Positions 31,852-43,007 of a stretch of 64,000 nt of DNA are shown piece after piece. Where the stretch lies: assembly GCA_016169945.1 (NCBI GenBank), contig JADLSH010000076.1, forward strand, positions 997,001 through 1,061,000. The letters run 5' to 3'. Every line of letters starts with the position of its first letter. The first letter of the stretch is position 1. The stretch comes from Trachythela sp. YZ-2020 (Eukaryota > Cnidaria > Anthozoa > Malacalcyonacea > Clavulariidae). The notes under the pieces are model-generated. The model was not told the origin of the DNA and did no database searches. It worked only from the letters and a program-made list of their open reading frames with translations. The position numbers and the translations under genes were made by a program.

Positions 31852-34353
31852 CTAAAACGTAGTTATTAGATGTGATACTGCATTCCAATAGCGCTCAACA
31901 TCCCGGACTCCATTAATGTAGTCGGTCTTCAATCTCCGAAGTTGATTTTCCAACCGTTGCCAGCGGCGACGCCTTCGTGTGGGATGCCCGCCATTATCCA
32001 TGGAACGGATGCCTTGGTCAGTTTGAGCCTGAAGATCTTTTAAATGCCTTATAAAGATCCACAAGTTGGGATGACGCACTTGTACACGGTTGTTCCAAGC
32101 GCGATGAAACCCTTAATAAAAATGCAAATATAATTGTATAATAACAAACGTGTATGAATAAATGGCGTGGTTCCAGTTTTCTCATATTCCCAAGCTATCA
32201 CTCTTTTTGTATTTTAAGGTGGCTCGATACAGTATTTTCAAAAATGAAAAATTTACGATTTACGTCAGACTTATTGGACAATTATTACTTGTTGGAAAAC
32301 AAAGAGTGTATGACTTTTATAAACTAATATCGAAAGAGTTTAAATTTTGAACAAAGGTCACATTACTGCCGTTACTATGGCAACAATGACGTTTCAATAT
32401 GGCGAATATTTTCCATTTAAAGTAATTTAACTCGAAAACGATTTCGGTGACCCCGTTTTTATTTCATAAAATGCTTTCTTTTAGTATATTGAACTAACTT
32501 GGAAAATTTTGGGTCGACAGAATTTTATTAATATCGTAAAGTAATTCGATATATTAAAAAAGCATTTTATGAAATAAAAAATGGGGGTCACCGAATTCGT
32601 TTTCTTAAATAACTTTTAATGAAAATATCCGCCATATTGAAACGTCATTGTTGCCATAGCAACAGCAGTTATGTAACTTTGTTAAAATGTTTTAATTCTT
32701 TCGATGTTATTTTATTATACACTCTTTGTTTTCCAACGACAGGTAATAATTGTCCAAAAAGTCAGACGTAAATAGTTAATTTTCCATTTTTTTAAAAACT
32801 GTCTCGCGCCACCTTAAGTTATGACGTCAATAATTGATCCTGGGATGGCAGCAAAATGGAGAAGTCTGATGTCTAAGAGTTGATTTAACGAGATGAAATG
32901 AAATTTGGTACAATTTGTAAGTGCGCGTAAGCAAACATTTTGGATTGTTAATGCATGTGGTTGTTATGGCAACAAGCTAGCTACGAACGCCTATAGGCTA
33001 TAAGAACAATAAGAATGAATTACGGAATCAGCTTTCAGACATCAGACTTCCTTCTTTTTCAAACACAATTCCGTCTCAAACACAACCAGTGACGTCAAAA
33101 CTCGAAAAGCAAAAAGTGCAATAACTTGAGATGAAATGAGATACGAAAACTAATATTGATAATTAATAAAATAATGAAGAGTAAACTACAATACCTTCGG
33201 CGTGATTGTTTGTACGGCAATCCATGTCCCGATCGTACACATTCCACAAAGCTATAGGAAAGTTTCCGTTGATGTAGTTATTGTACACGTAATTGAAGAA
33301 CTCCACCAAACCTGGGTATCTTCTGAACAATCGTTGTGTCCTATTCTCTGTGCGCAGCAAAGCAAAGTTATTTCTCACGATGGGTGTCGGCAAAAATCCG
33401 ATTGACATTACTTTCCTAATGAGCTTCTTCACACGCTCGTGATTTCGGTAAGCACGGGCCAAACCAAGTTCTTTGACATGGCGCCATAGAGATTGGTTAA
33501 AATGAAAATAGCATCCCTCTATTCTGGTGTCTGGTAGTTCTGTCTGGATAGCAGCGATCAGGGCTTGCTCAAAATCGCACACAATTGCCTCGGGTTCCCA
33601 TTCACTTCCCGTCACACGTCGAATTTTCCGCTGGAGAATTTGTAACACCTGTCTGTAATGGCCAATCGCTCTATTTGTCATTGTTGCTATTGCTAGAGGT
33701 AATACTCGACCATAATACTCTGCAAGTATGGTGAAAACTTGCTCGTAGGGTCGTGGTGCTGTTCGAAAAGTTGCATCCATATACAATTGTTGACACTGAT
33801 CAAGTGCGCGCAGATTTTTCGTGGTGCAGAAAATAGCGATACCCCAGTCATTGTCTTGCAGGAGCCTTTTGTTTCTCCATGATCGTGCCCAGGAACCTTC
33901 GATGTTTACGTCGTATATATCTTGTGGCGCGTCTGGTACTTCAGCTGATTTGACTCTTGACATTTGTGAGAGAACCGACTGAAAATCAGGAATCTCTTGA
34001 TCGGATCCGTTACCCTGAACCTCTCTGTGAATGGTTGAAACATGCTGGTCATAAACTCGCTTTATCGGTTTGGTTGGATCGTCCTTTATGCTGTCTTTTA
34101 CGTCATTTAAAAATATCCCTTTTTGTATAACAGCATAGTCTTCTTCGTGGTTATGTTGGTCTCTCTCCACCACTATAATATTTGCATCTTCATCATCCTT
34201 GTCAAAGAGATTGGTCTTTAATTTCGCGCCACAGGTTGTTCTCCAACACCGCCAATGCATCGTTGATTGACTCTGTCGATTGAACTGATATTTATAGCCG
34301 TCTTCAACTAGGACTCTTCCAATACCTCTCGCACCTGTGATTATTTGAGCCAT
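31852..34353 (-). CDS. MULE transposase, two exons, apparently intact
   Basis: Exon 1 (34,353-33,195) starts at ATG and encodes a FLYWCH-type zinc finger (about residues 10-70; Y20xY22, WRCWRTTC with C36 and C41, then HNH) and the MULE DDE core: QLYMDATFRTAP (first Asp), AIVCDFEQALIAAI (second Asp), YFHFNQSLWRHVKELGL. It ends at GAAG/GTATTG. Exon 2 (32,111-31,852) begins after ATTAAG and continues in phase (NNHAEG-FHRAWNNRVQVRHP), with a basic C-terminus ending NAVSHLITTF. Total about 470 residues without stops, similar to other cnidarian MULE transposases. The roughly 1.08-kb intron holds a TTAA-flanked MITE. Expected role: cut-and-paste transposition of the surrounding element. Confidence 0.87.
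32214..32817. mobile_element. TTAA-flanked MITE in the MULE intron
   Basis: Ends TTAAGGTGGCTCGATACAG and, on the other side, a complement CTGTCTCGCGCCACCTTAA, with inverted arms of nearly 300 bp. Orthologous insertions sit at 52,192-52,779 (copy B) and 38,544-39,328 (copy C, longer), so it inserted before the MULE copies separated. TTAA edges suggest a piggyBac-like or similar target preference. Confidence 0.8.
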
Positions 34354-34489
34354 CTAATTTCGAGGTGTATCGTGCTTGAACTTAACGCTAACTTGAAACT
34401 GACTCAATGTTCAACTAACTAAAATGGACTGTTACATCTATATATATATATATATATGCACTGCCGGTATGCAGTAAGCAGATAGCAAT

Positions 34490-36590
34490 TACATTATTAT
34501 CACATTATTATTGGACGGATTGCCGGTAAAGGTGTGATGAATAGAAAAGTACTTACACGTTAACAAAAATACATTAAGACAATTTTCATAATACTTTGCT
34601 TTGCCAGATTACCTTTAAAAGTGTTATACATAGGTGTTACAGCTCTCGTCATGCGAAAAAGGCTATAAATAGAATTAAATTGCATTAACACAACTTTCAG
34701 TCATCAATATACAATTGGTCATGCATATAGAAACGGGACAGTTTTGGAGGCCTTTTATTTCTCGTTTACCCTCCTCTTCTCCCCTCATCTTCACCCCCCC
34801 CCTTCATATGCTGTTTATGGTCGATTTCAACACAGACCCCAAAACGGAAGGAGAAGAAGAAGGCCCAGGTTAAGGCTGTATGTGAATCGGGTATCCGATT
34901 TCGGATATCACCAAAACATAATTCAATAATTATTCATTAACTTAACCTTTTAAGAGTTGCTGTTACAGCTCTCGACAAGGGAACAGTATACTTACAAGCC
35001 AACTAAATTGCATTAACACAACTCAGTTACAAGCAGAATCTGATTATAATAAGTTGTATTATAATGTAATTTAGTTAGTTTGTAAGTACTTAGGCTTTTC
35101 TATTCATAGCCTTTTTTCCCTTGCCGAGAGCTTTAACACCAACTCCTAAGTTGGACTTATTATGAAAATTGTGTTAATGTAATTTATAGTTGGCTTGTAT
35201 AAGAATTTTTCTATTCATAGCGGTAGCCTTTTCCGCTTGCCGAGAGCTTTAAATTAACACCATCTCCAATATAACATTTTCATGAGTAATCCAGCTAAGT
35301 TGGACATATTATGAAAATTGTGTAAATGTACTTTAGTTGGCTTGTATAAGGACTTTTCTATTCATAGCCTTTCCCCTTGCCGAGAGCTTTAACACCATCT
35401 CCAATATTTAACACTTTTCATGCCTTTGGGTAATCCGCCTAAGTTGGACAAATTATGAAAGTCGTGTTAATGCAATTTGTTAGCTTGTAAGTACTTAGGG
35501 TTTTCTATTCATAGCCTCTTTTCCCTGCCGAGAGATTTAATACCAACTCCTATAATGCTTAATGCTATATACAACACATTTATGGGTATAATCCGGCTAA
35601 GTTGGACTTATTATGAAAATTGTGTTAATGTAATTTAGTTGGCTTGTATAAGGACTTTTCTATTCATAGATAGCCTTTTCCCTTGGCGAGAGCTTTAACA
35701 CCAACTCCAATATTTAACACTTTTCATGAGTAAGATTAGCTAAGTTGGACATATTATGAAAGTTGTGTTGAATGCAATTTTGTTTGTTTGTTTGTTAGGA
35801 CTTAGACTTTTTTATTCTTATAGCCTTTTTCCCTTGCTGAGAGCTTTAACACCAACTCCTATAATCTTATACAGTATATAGCACTTTTATCGGTAATCCG
35901 GCTAAGTTGGACATATTATGAAAGTCGTGTTAATGCAATTTGTTAGCTTGTAAGTTGTAAGTACTTAGGGTTTTCTATTCATAGCCTTTTTTCCCTGCCG
36001 AGAGCTTTCACACCAACTTCTATAATGCTTAATGCAATATACAACACATTTATGGGTAATCCGGCTAAGTTGGACTTATTATGAAAATTATGTTAATGTA
36101 ATTTAGTTGGCTTGTATAAGGACTTTTCTATTCATAGACTTTTCCCCTTGCCGAGAACTTTAACACCAATTCCTATATAATTATAACACTTTTCATTGGT
36201 AATCCGGCTAAGCTGGACATATTGTGTCACAGCAATTTAAAAGCCAACTAAGTTACATTATACTGTAGCTCAACTTTCATAATATGTCCAACTTACCCGA
36301 ATTATTTATAAAAGTGTTATATAATAGGAGTTGGTGTTACAGTTCTCGGTGAGGGAGAAAGGCTATGAATGGAAAAGTCCTTACAAGCAAATTAAATTAC
36401 ATTAACGTAACTTTCATAATATATCCAGCTTAGCCGGATTACCCGTGAAAAGTGTTATATATAGGAGTTGGCGTTACAGCTCTCGGCAAGGGAAACTTAG
36501 TCACATAGTTGACTTGTAAGGACTTTTCTATTCATAATGATATGCATTGCACCTTTACCGGCAATCCGTCCAATAATATTGTGATAACTA
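34490..36590. repeat. ~150-bp tandem array with inverted flanking units
   Basis: Eight direct units (TAAGTTGGACATATTATGAAA-type landmarks at about 35,152, 35,295, 35,441, 35,599, 35,741, 35,904, 36,067 and 36,209; spacing 142-163 bp), each also containing CTATTCATAGCC and CGAGAGCTTTAACACC. At least two inverted units follow (36,270-36,530) and two precede (34,610-34,720, 34,950-35,060). The outer blocks GGACGGATTGCCGGTAAAGG (34,515) and its complement near 36,560 bracket the array. Copy B has a shortened version (50,050-50,620). Confidence 0.85.
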
Positions 36591-36591
36591 C

Positions 36592-37109
36592 CAGGGCCGC
36601 CGAGAGAACTCGCAGGGCCCGGGGCAAAATTTTCCTCGGGGCCCCCCAAAGACCTTCCAACTTTGTTGATGAAAAATGCGTGCTGTCAAAGGCATGAGAC
36701 ATCTAGTGGGGTGTGAGAGCATGTTTCCCCCAGACAATTTTTGAAATCCAGAGTCTCTGAAATGCCATTTCATGCACTTTGGAGGAAGATTCTACAGAAT
36801 TTCAATGGTCAAAAAATGACATATAACATGTAAAAAAATACAAATCGGCCCCAAAGTGCCAAATTTTCAGTGCCCCTATGACCTGATCGGCTGATCATTA
36901 TTTTCAAACAGCAGAAAAGACTAAAAACTGTGCTAAGGCATACAGTACTTCAAAGCGTTGTGAAAAACTTTAATGAAAAACATATATAATGACACTGAAA
37001 TAAATTGTCAACAGTTAAATGAGCACTTTAAATTTCATTCTGGCCTTTTTTCAAGATGGGGCCTCTATTAGTTTGGGGACCCGGTCTCCCCCCCCTCTCG
37101 GAGGCCCTG
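36592..37109. mobile_element. hAT MITE
   Basis: Ends CAGGGCCGCCGAGAGA and TCTCGGAGGCCCTG, 518 bp, with an 8-bp duplication ATAACTAC/ATAACCAC (one mismatch). No transposase. The interior shares a GAGCATGTTTCCCCC and CTCTGAAATGCCATTTC block with the G-rich MITEs at 23.3 and 28.6 kb. Confidence 0.82.
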
Positions 37110-37228
37110 ATAACCACTGTAGGTTACGTACCTAAAATTTAGTAAATGCTGCCTTTTTAGCATAATCTCAAGTGTTTCACGAATCATAAACGTATTTTTA
37201 GGTATTCTTCGTACACACGCCAACCAAC

Positions 37229-37512
37229 CGGGCTTCGGTGGCGAAGTGGTTAGCGCACTTGCTTTTCACCTCTAAGGTCACGGGTTTAAGTCTCAGTGAG
37301 AGCTTTCTCAATGCGACTCGAACCCAGTCCTCAAGTGAAAAGAGTAAAGTCAACGCTCTGCCGAAAGTCGTGGGTTTTCTCCGGGTACTCCGGTTTCCTC
37401 CCACAGGGAAAGTTGACAGGGTGGGTTAGGTAAAAGGGCCCACAGTAATTGGCATATGCTGTTGTGGTCACCCTGCCCTAGTTGGCGAAGCTAAATAAAA
37501 AAAACAAACAAA
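37229..37512 (+). mobile_element. tRNA-headed SINE with poly(A)-rich tail
   Basis: The head has an A-box-like GGCGAAGTGGTTAGCGCACT and a B-box-like GGTCACGGGTTTAAGTC. The centre carries TCCGGGTACTCCGGTTTCCT, which I recognise as a core shared by many invertebrate SINEs. The 3' end is AAATAAAAAAAACAAAC-rich. About 280 bp in total. Confidence 0.8.
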
Positions 37513-38225
37513 AAAAAATACACAGGGGTCCCCTACACAACTTCCCCAACGTTTACATTCCAACTTGTTTATCAATTAGATAATACTATATACAGTTCCT
37601 CGTTGCTTATATAGTCCGTATTTCCTGTTATTCCCAAGTTTTGTAAATGTTCCAGATTACCTATATTCCATAACCAGTTTGAATTGTTCTTATTCGCAAG
37701 GAAAATGTTTGTTATCTGCTTTGTACTAACACTGGAACATAACTGAATTGAACAGTAAATTGTTAGAATAAGAAATATGTCTTCGTAGTCGTAGAACAGG
37801 TTGTTCATGCTTTTTTTTTCGCAGTAACCACATTATTCTTGGCAGTATATATAATAATAATAAGAGCCGTAACATAACATCACCGAAATTTCGCAATAAT
37901 ATGACTAATATATATTCTTTGCATGATCGAACTACTGACACATAGGTCAGTATATCACATTTATAAACTCGCTGATTTTTCTGCATAGACGATAGACATG
38001 GACCTCTGGACATGGACTATATTTCCTCTTGCAAAAATGTATTGCTCTTTACAGATGACCGATGTTGTATAACGCGCCCAGTTGTGAGTCCCCATTTAGT
38101 AGGTTATTTTTCTAAGTTTAGGAATTGAATTTGGCGGGCATTTAAGAGTCACATGGTTAATATCTCCCTACAAGGACATGTCTCTCACAAATGATTAATT
38201 TCTAAGCTGGAAAATCCCGATGATA
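37513..38225. other. No supported gene
   Basis: AT-rich. The two minus-strand ORFs (37,572-37,808 and 37,726-38,013) show no domain. Confidence 0.5.
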
Positions 38226-38229
38226 ATGG

Positions 38230-40327
38230 CGGGCATCCCACACGAAAGCGTCGCCGCAACGGTTGGAGAATCAATTTCGGAGATTGAAGACCGACTACAT
38301 TAATGGAGTCCGGGATGTTGAGCGCTATTGGAATGCAGTATCACATCTAATAACTATACGTTTTGGGGCAATTCGTGGTAGCTCATATCAAACTAACGTA
38401 CCATACGTCATAATTGAATATTAAAAGTCTAGTATTATTTTACGTACGGTGTATAGATGTTGGTATTTAACAATATCACTGTCACATTTTGTCGCTTTGA
38501 AAATCTTTTGTATTTAAGGAAAAAGTATTAATAGTTTATTAGGGCTTTGGTGGCTCACTACGCTTTTTTAAAAATGGAAGATTTCCGATTTAGATCCAAA
38601 TTTTCCGAAAATTATTATTCGTTGAAAAACAAAGAGGGTCTGAATTGTATAAAACAATAACTAAAGAGTTTGAAATTTTTCAAAAAACATCTATAATTGC
38701 CGTTGCTATGGTAACAATGACGTTTCAATATGGCGGTTATTTTGGCTTTAAAGTGATTTAACTAGAAAATAACATTGGTGACCCCCATTTTTTATTTCAT
38801 AGAATTCTTTCTTTTAGTATATTAAATTATTTTGACAATTTAAAAAAAATTCTGTCATGCCAAACTTTTTCAAAATAGGAAAATGAGATTATTCGTTATA
38901 ACGTATTTTTGCCATGACAGAATATTTTTTAAATCTCTAAAATAATTCAACATAGTAAAAGAAAGCATTTTATGAAATAAAAAATGGGGGTCACCGATGT
39001 TATTTTCGAGTTAAATCACTTTATAACCAAAATATCCGCCATATTTAAACGCCATTGTTGCCATAGCAACGGCAGTTATATGTTGTTTGAAAATTTTTAA
39101 TATATATCGTTATTTTGTCCGGTGACCTATGTTCAATTTTGCATGCTGTATTGTACCCCAAAAGTCTTTCATTATAGCAAAAATAAAAAAAATTCTGTAA
39201 TTGAAAGTAGAAACATCAAAATGTATGAAAACACCGATATATGGTGAGTAAGACCTTAAAACACGGAGTTTAAGAAATTCAAAATGTTGTACGCTTGAAT
39301 TTTTGAAAACTGTATCGAGCCACCTTAATTGAAAAGTTGACGAATGTTGATTGTTGTCTCTTGTTTTGTAACTTATTTCGCTAATAATAAAAAATCAATT
39401 TTTGGTAAATTACTTATGACATCATGCTATGTGGAAGTTACACATAATCATTAGAAGCCGTCGTTGTCACACTGAGATGGGAACATTTAAATAATTATGC
39501 ATATCGCAATATTCATTAACTGTTAATTATATATGATTATTATTATACAGTCAAACTCTATTCTCGTTTCGGATTGGTCAAAAAGCCCCGGATAATGCTC
39601 AATATCCGGTAGTTCTCACGTTAATTCCGCTGGTGATGTCATCGGCATGGAATAATAGTTTTTTAGATCGAACTTCTATCGATTAAAAAAAATGCTATTA
39701 TTGGATGCTGTCGCGCCCAGGCCCCCACCACGGTTGGCATATTGTATACGCTTCGGCAGATAACATTGACCTCGGGCTCTTGATATCATGCTCATCCGAT
39801 AATTGTCTAATGTTCCACAAATAGCCACTATAACTAGAGCTATCCTTTCAACAATTCTTATACTAGCATAGCAATTTTGTCATTTATGTAAAGCTACATA
39901 AACTCATCAGTAAGATATGTGCGTCAAAGGAAATATATATTTTCGTAATCTTAACGAGTCAAAAACTGCCTGCAAAAAGTTTCATATTTAAAGGTGGTCA
40001 GTAATACAGGCGACATTTTCCAAGGAGGAACGCGTTGCCAAACAAATCGAATTCCGTGTAGCATCGCCATCGGAAATAGTCGTTGAAACTAGTTATATCA
40101 TCGCTTTAACCTGTTCCTTAACTGTCTTTCGTGCATATTCTTACCCAGTAGGACACGTAATTGCAATTCAGAACGCACATATTTCGGAGTAGTGAACCTT
40201 CGGAGTAGTGAACCTTCGGACTAGTGAACCTTCGGAGTAGTGAACCTTCGGACTAGTGAACCTTCGGACTAGTGAACCTTCGGACTAGTGAACCTTCGGA
40301 CTAGTGAACCTTCGGACTAGTGAACCG
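38230..40327 (+). mobile_element. MULE transposon copy C, truncated
   Basis: Starts inside transposase exon 2 (GCATCCCACACGAAAGCGTC, about 38,230-38,350, matching 31,990-31,860 inverted), keeps the downstream region with the TTAA MITE (38,544-39,328), and ends in about nine 16-bp terminal repeats (40,187-40,326). Exon 1 is missing, so it is non-coding. It has the same orientation as copy B. Confidence 0.78.
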
Positions 40328-40339
40328 TAACCAACTGTT

Positions 40340-40855
40340 TTGGCAACACAGCATATTGTCCAGAGTGCATGGTTAAAGATGTGCTACCTTCAAATATTTG
40401 CTGTCCTTCTTTTTAGTGATGGAAAGTTCACGATTGGCAAATTTCAAGTTGTAGTAAATGCACAACCTCAAAAACAATTTTTGTACTAATTCCAATGGAA
40501 ATTCATCACAGCATTTAAATGGCTATAGCGTCAGTGTTGATATTGTTGGCCTTTTTGTATTGTTGTACATTTTGTATTGTTGTACATTTTGTATTGTTTT
40601 ACTGAATTTTTGTGGATGAAAGTTTTTAAAGATGTAAAACCAGTTTTCCTCTAGCGATAGTTTCACGCAAGGACTTTGCTCATTTTTTGTTTGTTTTCAA
40701 CTCGCTATTCTGGAACTAGCTGGACGAAGAAATAAAAAAGTCATTTTGCGCGAAAAATTGCTAATGGAAAATCAGTGTAGATATCAGCTAGTAAGAAAAA
40801 AGTAAAATATTTATACATACATTGATATTGATTCTCCAATAATTGAACGATTAAA
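40340..40855. other. No supported gene
   Basis: AT-rich filler with a triple TTGTATTGTTGTACATTT motif at about 40,553-40,600. Confidence 0.45.
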
Positions 40856-40859
40856 TCAT

Positions 40860-41535
40860 TCGTTAGATTTATGTAATTACGCCTAGTTTCCCGTTGAGTA
40901 CAACATTGGTTGTAGTCATTACGGATTGATAACTATACTGTCGAACCAGTACGTTCCAGTCGTCGTATTTTAACCGCATCGTCAAACTCTGGAACAAAAT
41001 TATTCTGGCTGCTCCTCTGAATAGCTTTTCTAATCTATCGCTGTTCAAAAAGTTCATAACGGACAGATATAAATTGGAGATGATCAGAACATTTGATTTG
41101 ACGATGCCTTGCACATGGTCTCTTGTGCGTGACTGCTCTTGCCATAGGCAATTGAGTAAAGTTTGAAGTAGAGCGTGAAATAAAGGCGAGTGATGATGTT
41201 TCGCAAAAGCATTGTTATTGTCTCTATTTGCTTGTGAACCTGTGTTTTAATTCTATTATTCATCATTCGCTTTTATTTGACTTTTCTGCTTTTTATTTAC
41301 TATAAGTACAATTATAACATAATATGTTATATATAGTTTGTTTATATATTTTTATATATATAAACCATAGTTAGACATAGCATTATTAATAGTAAGGAAG
41401 ATGCCTTGCATGGGACGAACTATCGTCTCGTTCGCATCTTTCCTTTTGGGCCACCTACTTTCACTATTATTGTAAATATTTCAGTTGTTATGGTTCCAAT
41501 AAAGTTGTTAAAATAAATAAATAAAATAACGTAGG
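40860..41535 (+). pseudogene. 3' fragment of a CR1-like LINE
   Basis: A plus-strand frame encodes LWNKIILAAPLNSFSNLSLF and the CTWSLVRDCSCHR ending that matches the LINE C-terminus at 4,800. It is followed by a related 3' UTR (CTTGCATGGGACGAACTATC) and an AATAAATAAATAAAA tail at about 41,505-41,525. The fragment is 5'-truncated, as expected for target-primed reverse transcription, and carries frameshifts upstream of the LWNK segment. Confidence 0.75.
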
Positions 41536-42560
41536 TCCAGTACTCAATAGAGGTTTGGAAGTTTCTAATTGATTCTGATTTTATGGGAAAATATTCGACA
41601 AGTCAATGTAGCATTTTGAAACAGTTAAAAAATCAACTGCCATATTTTAAGGCAAACAATAATATAGGTATGTTGCACAAATATAAATGAACTTGAATAT
41701 ATAATAACTTTCAAACATATAATTCACATAAGAGTCTGAAACAAGATTGAGATCTTGCATTCCAGTTTGAACCATACCACACTAAAATTAAATTAAAATG
41801 TTTTTTTACATTTTTGGACTTGTACAAAATCAGATTTTGTTGCACGTTGAAACCAGTTTTATTACCTGATATATTACTCTGCCAACAAGTCTTAATAACT
41901 AAGGTGATAGCAACAATAATATACTTGGTGCTAAATGTAACATAAACTTGAGTAAAATTCTCATCTTCAGATTATTTTCCCCTTCATTGTAGAGTAAACT
42001 GTTAACACAATCTTAAAAACTAAGATTGTATATTAGAACTGTATATTAGAACTGTATATTAGAATCTTCTCACAGATTTATAATTAAAACTGTCATCAAA
42101 ATAAATCAGGTCCCTTGATTGATCCAATGCTTATTGATCTTTAAAACTATTTTTCCAATATCAATGAACAGTCATATTAAGGTCACAGGAGGCCTTGCGA
42201 TACCAAATTCGTAAAGCCACAGCCAAAGGATTTTAATAGGTTCAAGTCAAGATATTATCCCCAAAATTTATTTTTGAAGACCAATTTCTTTCATATCTCA
42301 GTATTCTTTTATATTAAACCATTGTAGGCCAATATGCCAAGTTAATATTTCATTGCTCTTGGTGAGTACTGGGTACCGTCAATTCGTCAAAGCTTGATCA
42401 GAGATTCACAGAAAGTTCTATGAACTAGTTTATTTCCTTCATTGCCCATGGCGTGTACGTCCTTAATCCTTTTATACACCGTGAAATATCACCAACTTAT
42501 CACTCAAAACATATCGTACGGCGATGACTAAGCTCACAGAAGCTATATAACTTGTATGAC
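41536..42560. other. No supported gene
   Basis: AT-rich flank of the hAT element. A small triplication of GTATATTAGAACT occurs near 42,030-42,065. Confidence 0.5.
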
Positions 42561-43007
42561 AATGTATGACAATCAGGGACGTAGCGACCGGGGGGGGTGT
42601 GGGGGGTGCTACACCCCCCCAATGGAGACGTTTCGAAAAAATCAGGTAAAATTGTGACGATCAGGTAAAAAAATCAGGTAAAAAATCAGGTAGATTTGCG
42701 CTAAAATGTGAAAGGTTAGATACATTTTCTTCGATCTGTACTCATTATCTTGCATATATATGCAGCGGCCGCGGGTCAAATGACATGTATATCATATTAT
42801 CACAGGAAACACAATGATAGTTACCATGTGCGCTCACGGCTCACGCATGTTTGAAATATGACTCACATATTTATATAGCACGCGTATATAGTTACACTTA
42901 TATTGCGCTTTTTCATGGAGATTTGAGCGGATAATTGTTGGAAAGTTCTGTTAAGCGTTAATTTTTCTTTACTGATCAGTGATCAGTGATCACTGCCATG
43001 CAATGCA

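Larger units (their letters stand above)
30534..36591 (-). mobile_element. MULE transposon copy A
   Basis: It contains the intact transposase gene on minus (34,353-31,852). The left terminus is GGTGACTTCCCACTAGTCCG followed by 16-bp minisatellite repeats. To the right lie a subterminal region and a ~150-bp tandem array. Copy B (50,044-54,778) is the same structure in inverse orientation; copy C (38,230-40,327) is truncated. All share the intronic TTAA MITE and, for A and B, a 55-bp palindrome. The exact right terminus is unclear because a hAT MITE adjoins it. Confidence 0.75.

Noticed and set aside
33202..33405. Plus-strand ORF inside MULE exon 1
   Set aside because: Antisense shadow of the transposase.
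34440..34460. TA microsatellites as origins or promoters
   Set aside because: Simple repeats; the equivalents in MULE copy B vary in length and nothing ties them to function.
37231..37300. Possible tRNA gene
   Set aside because: Only the head is tRNA-like; the SINE core and poly(A)-rich tail follow.
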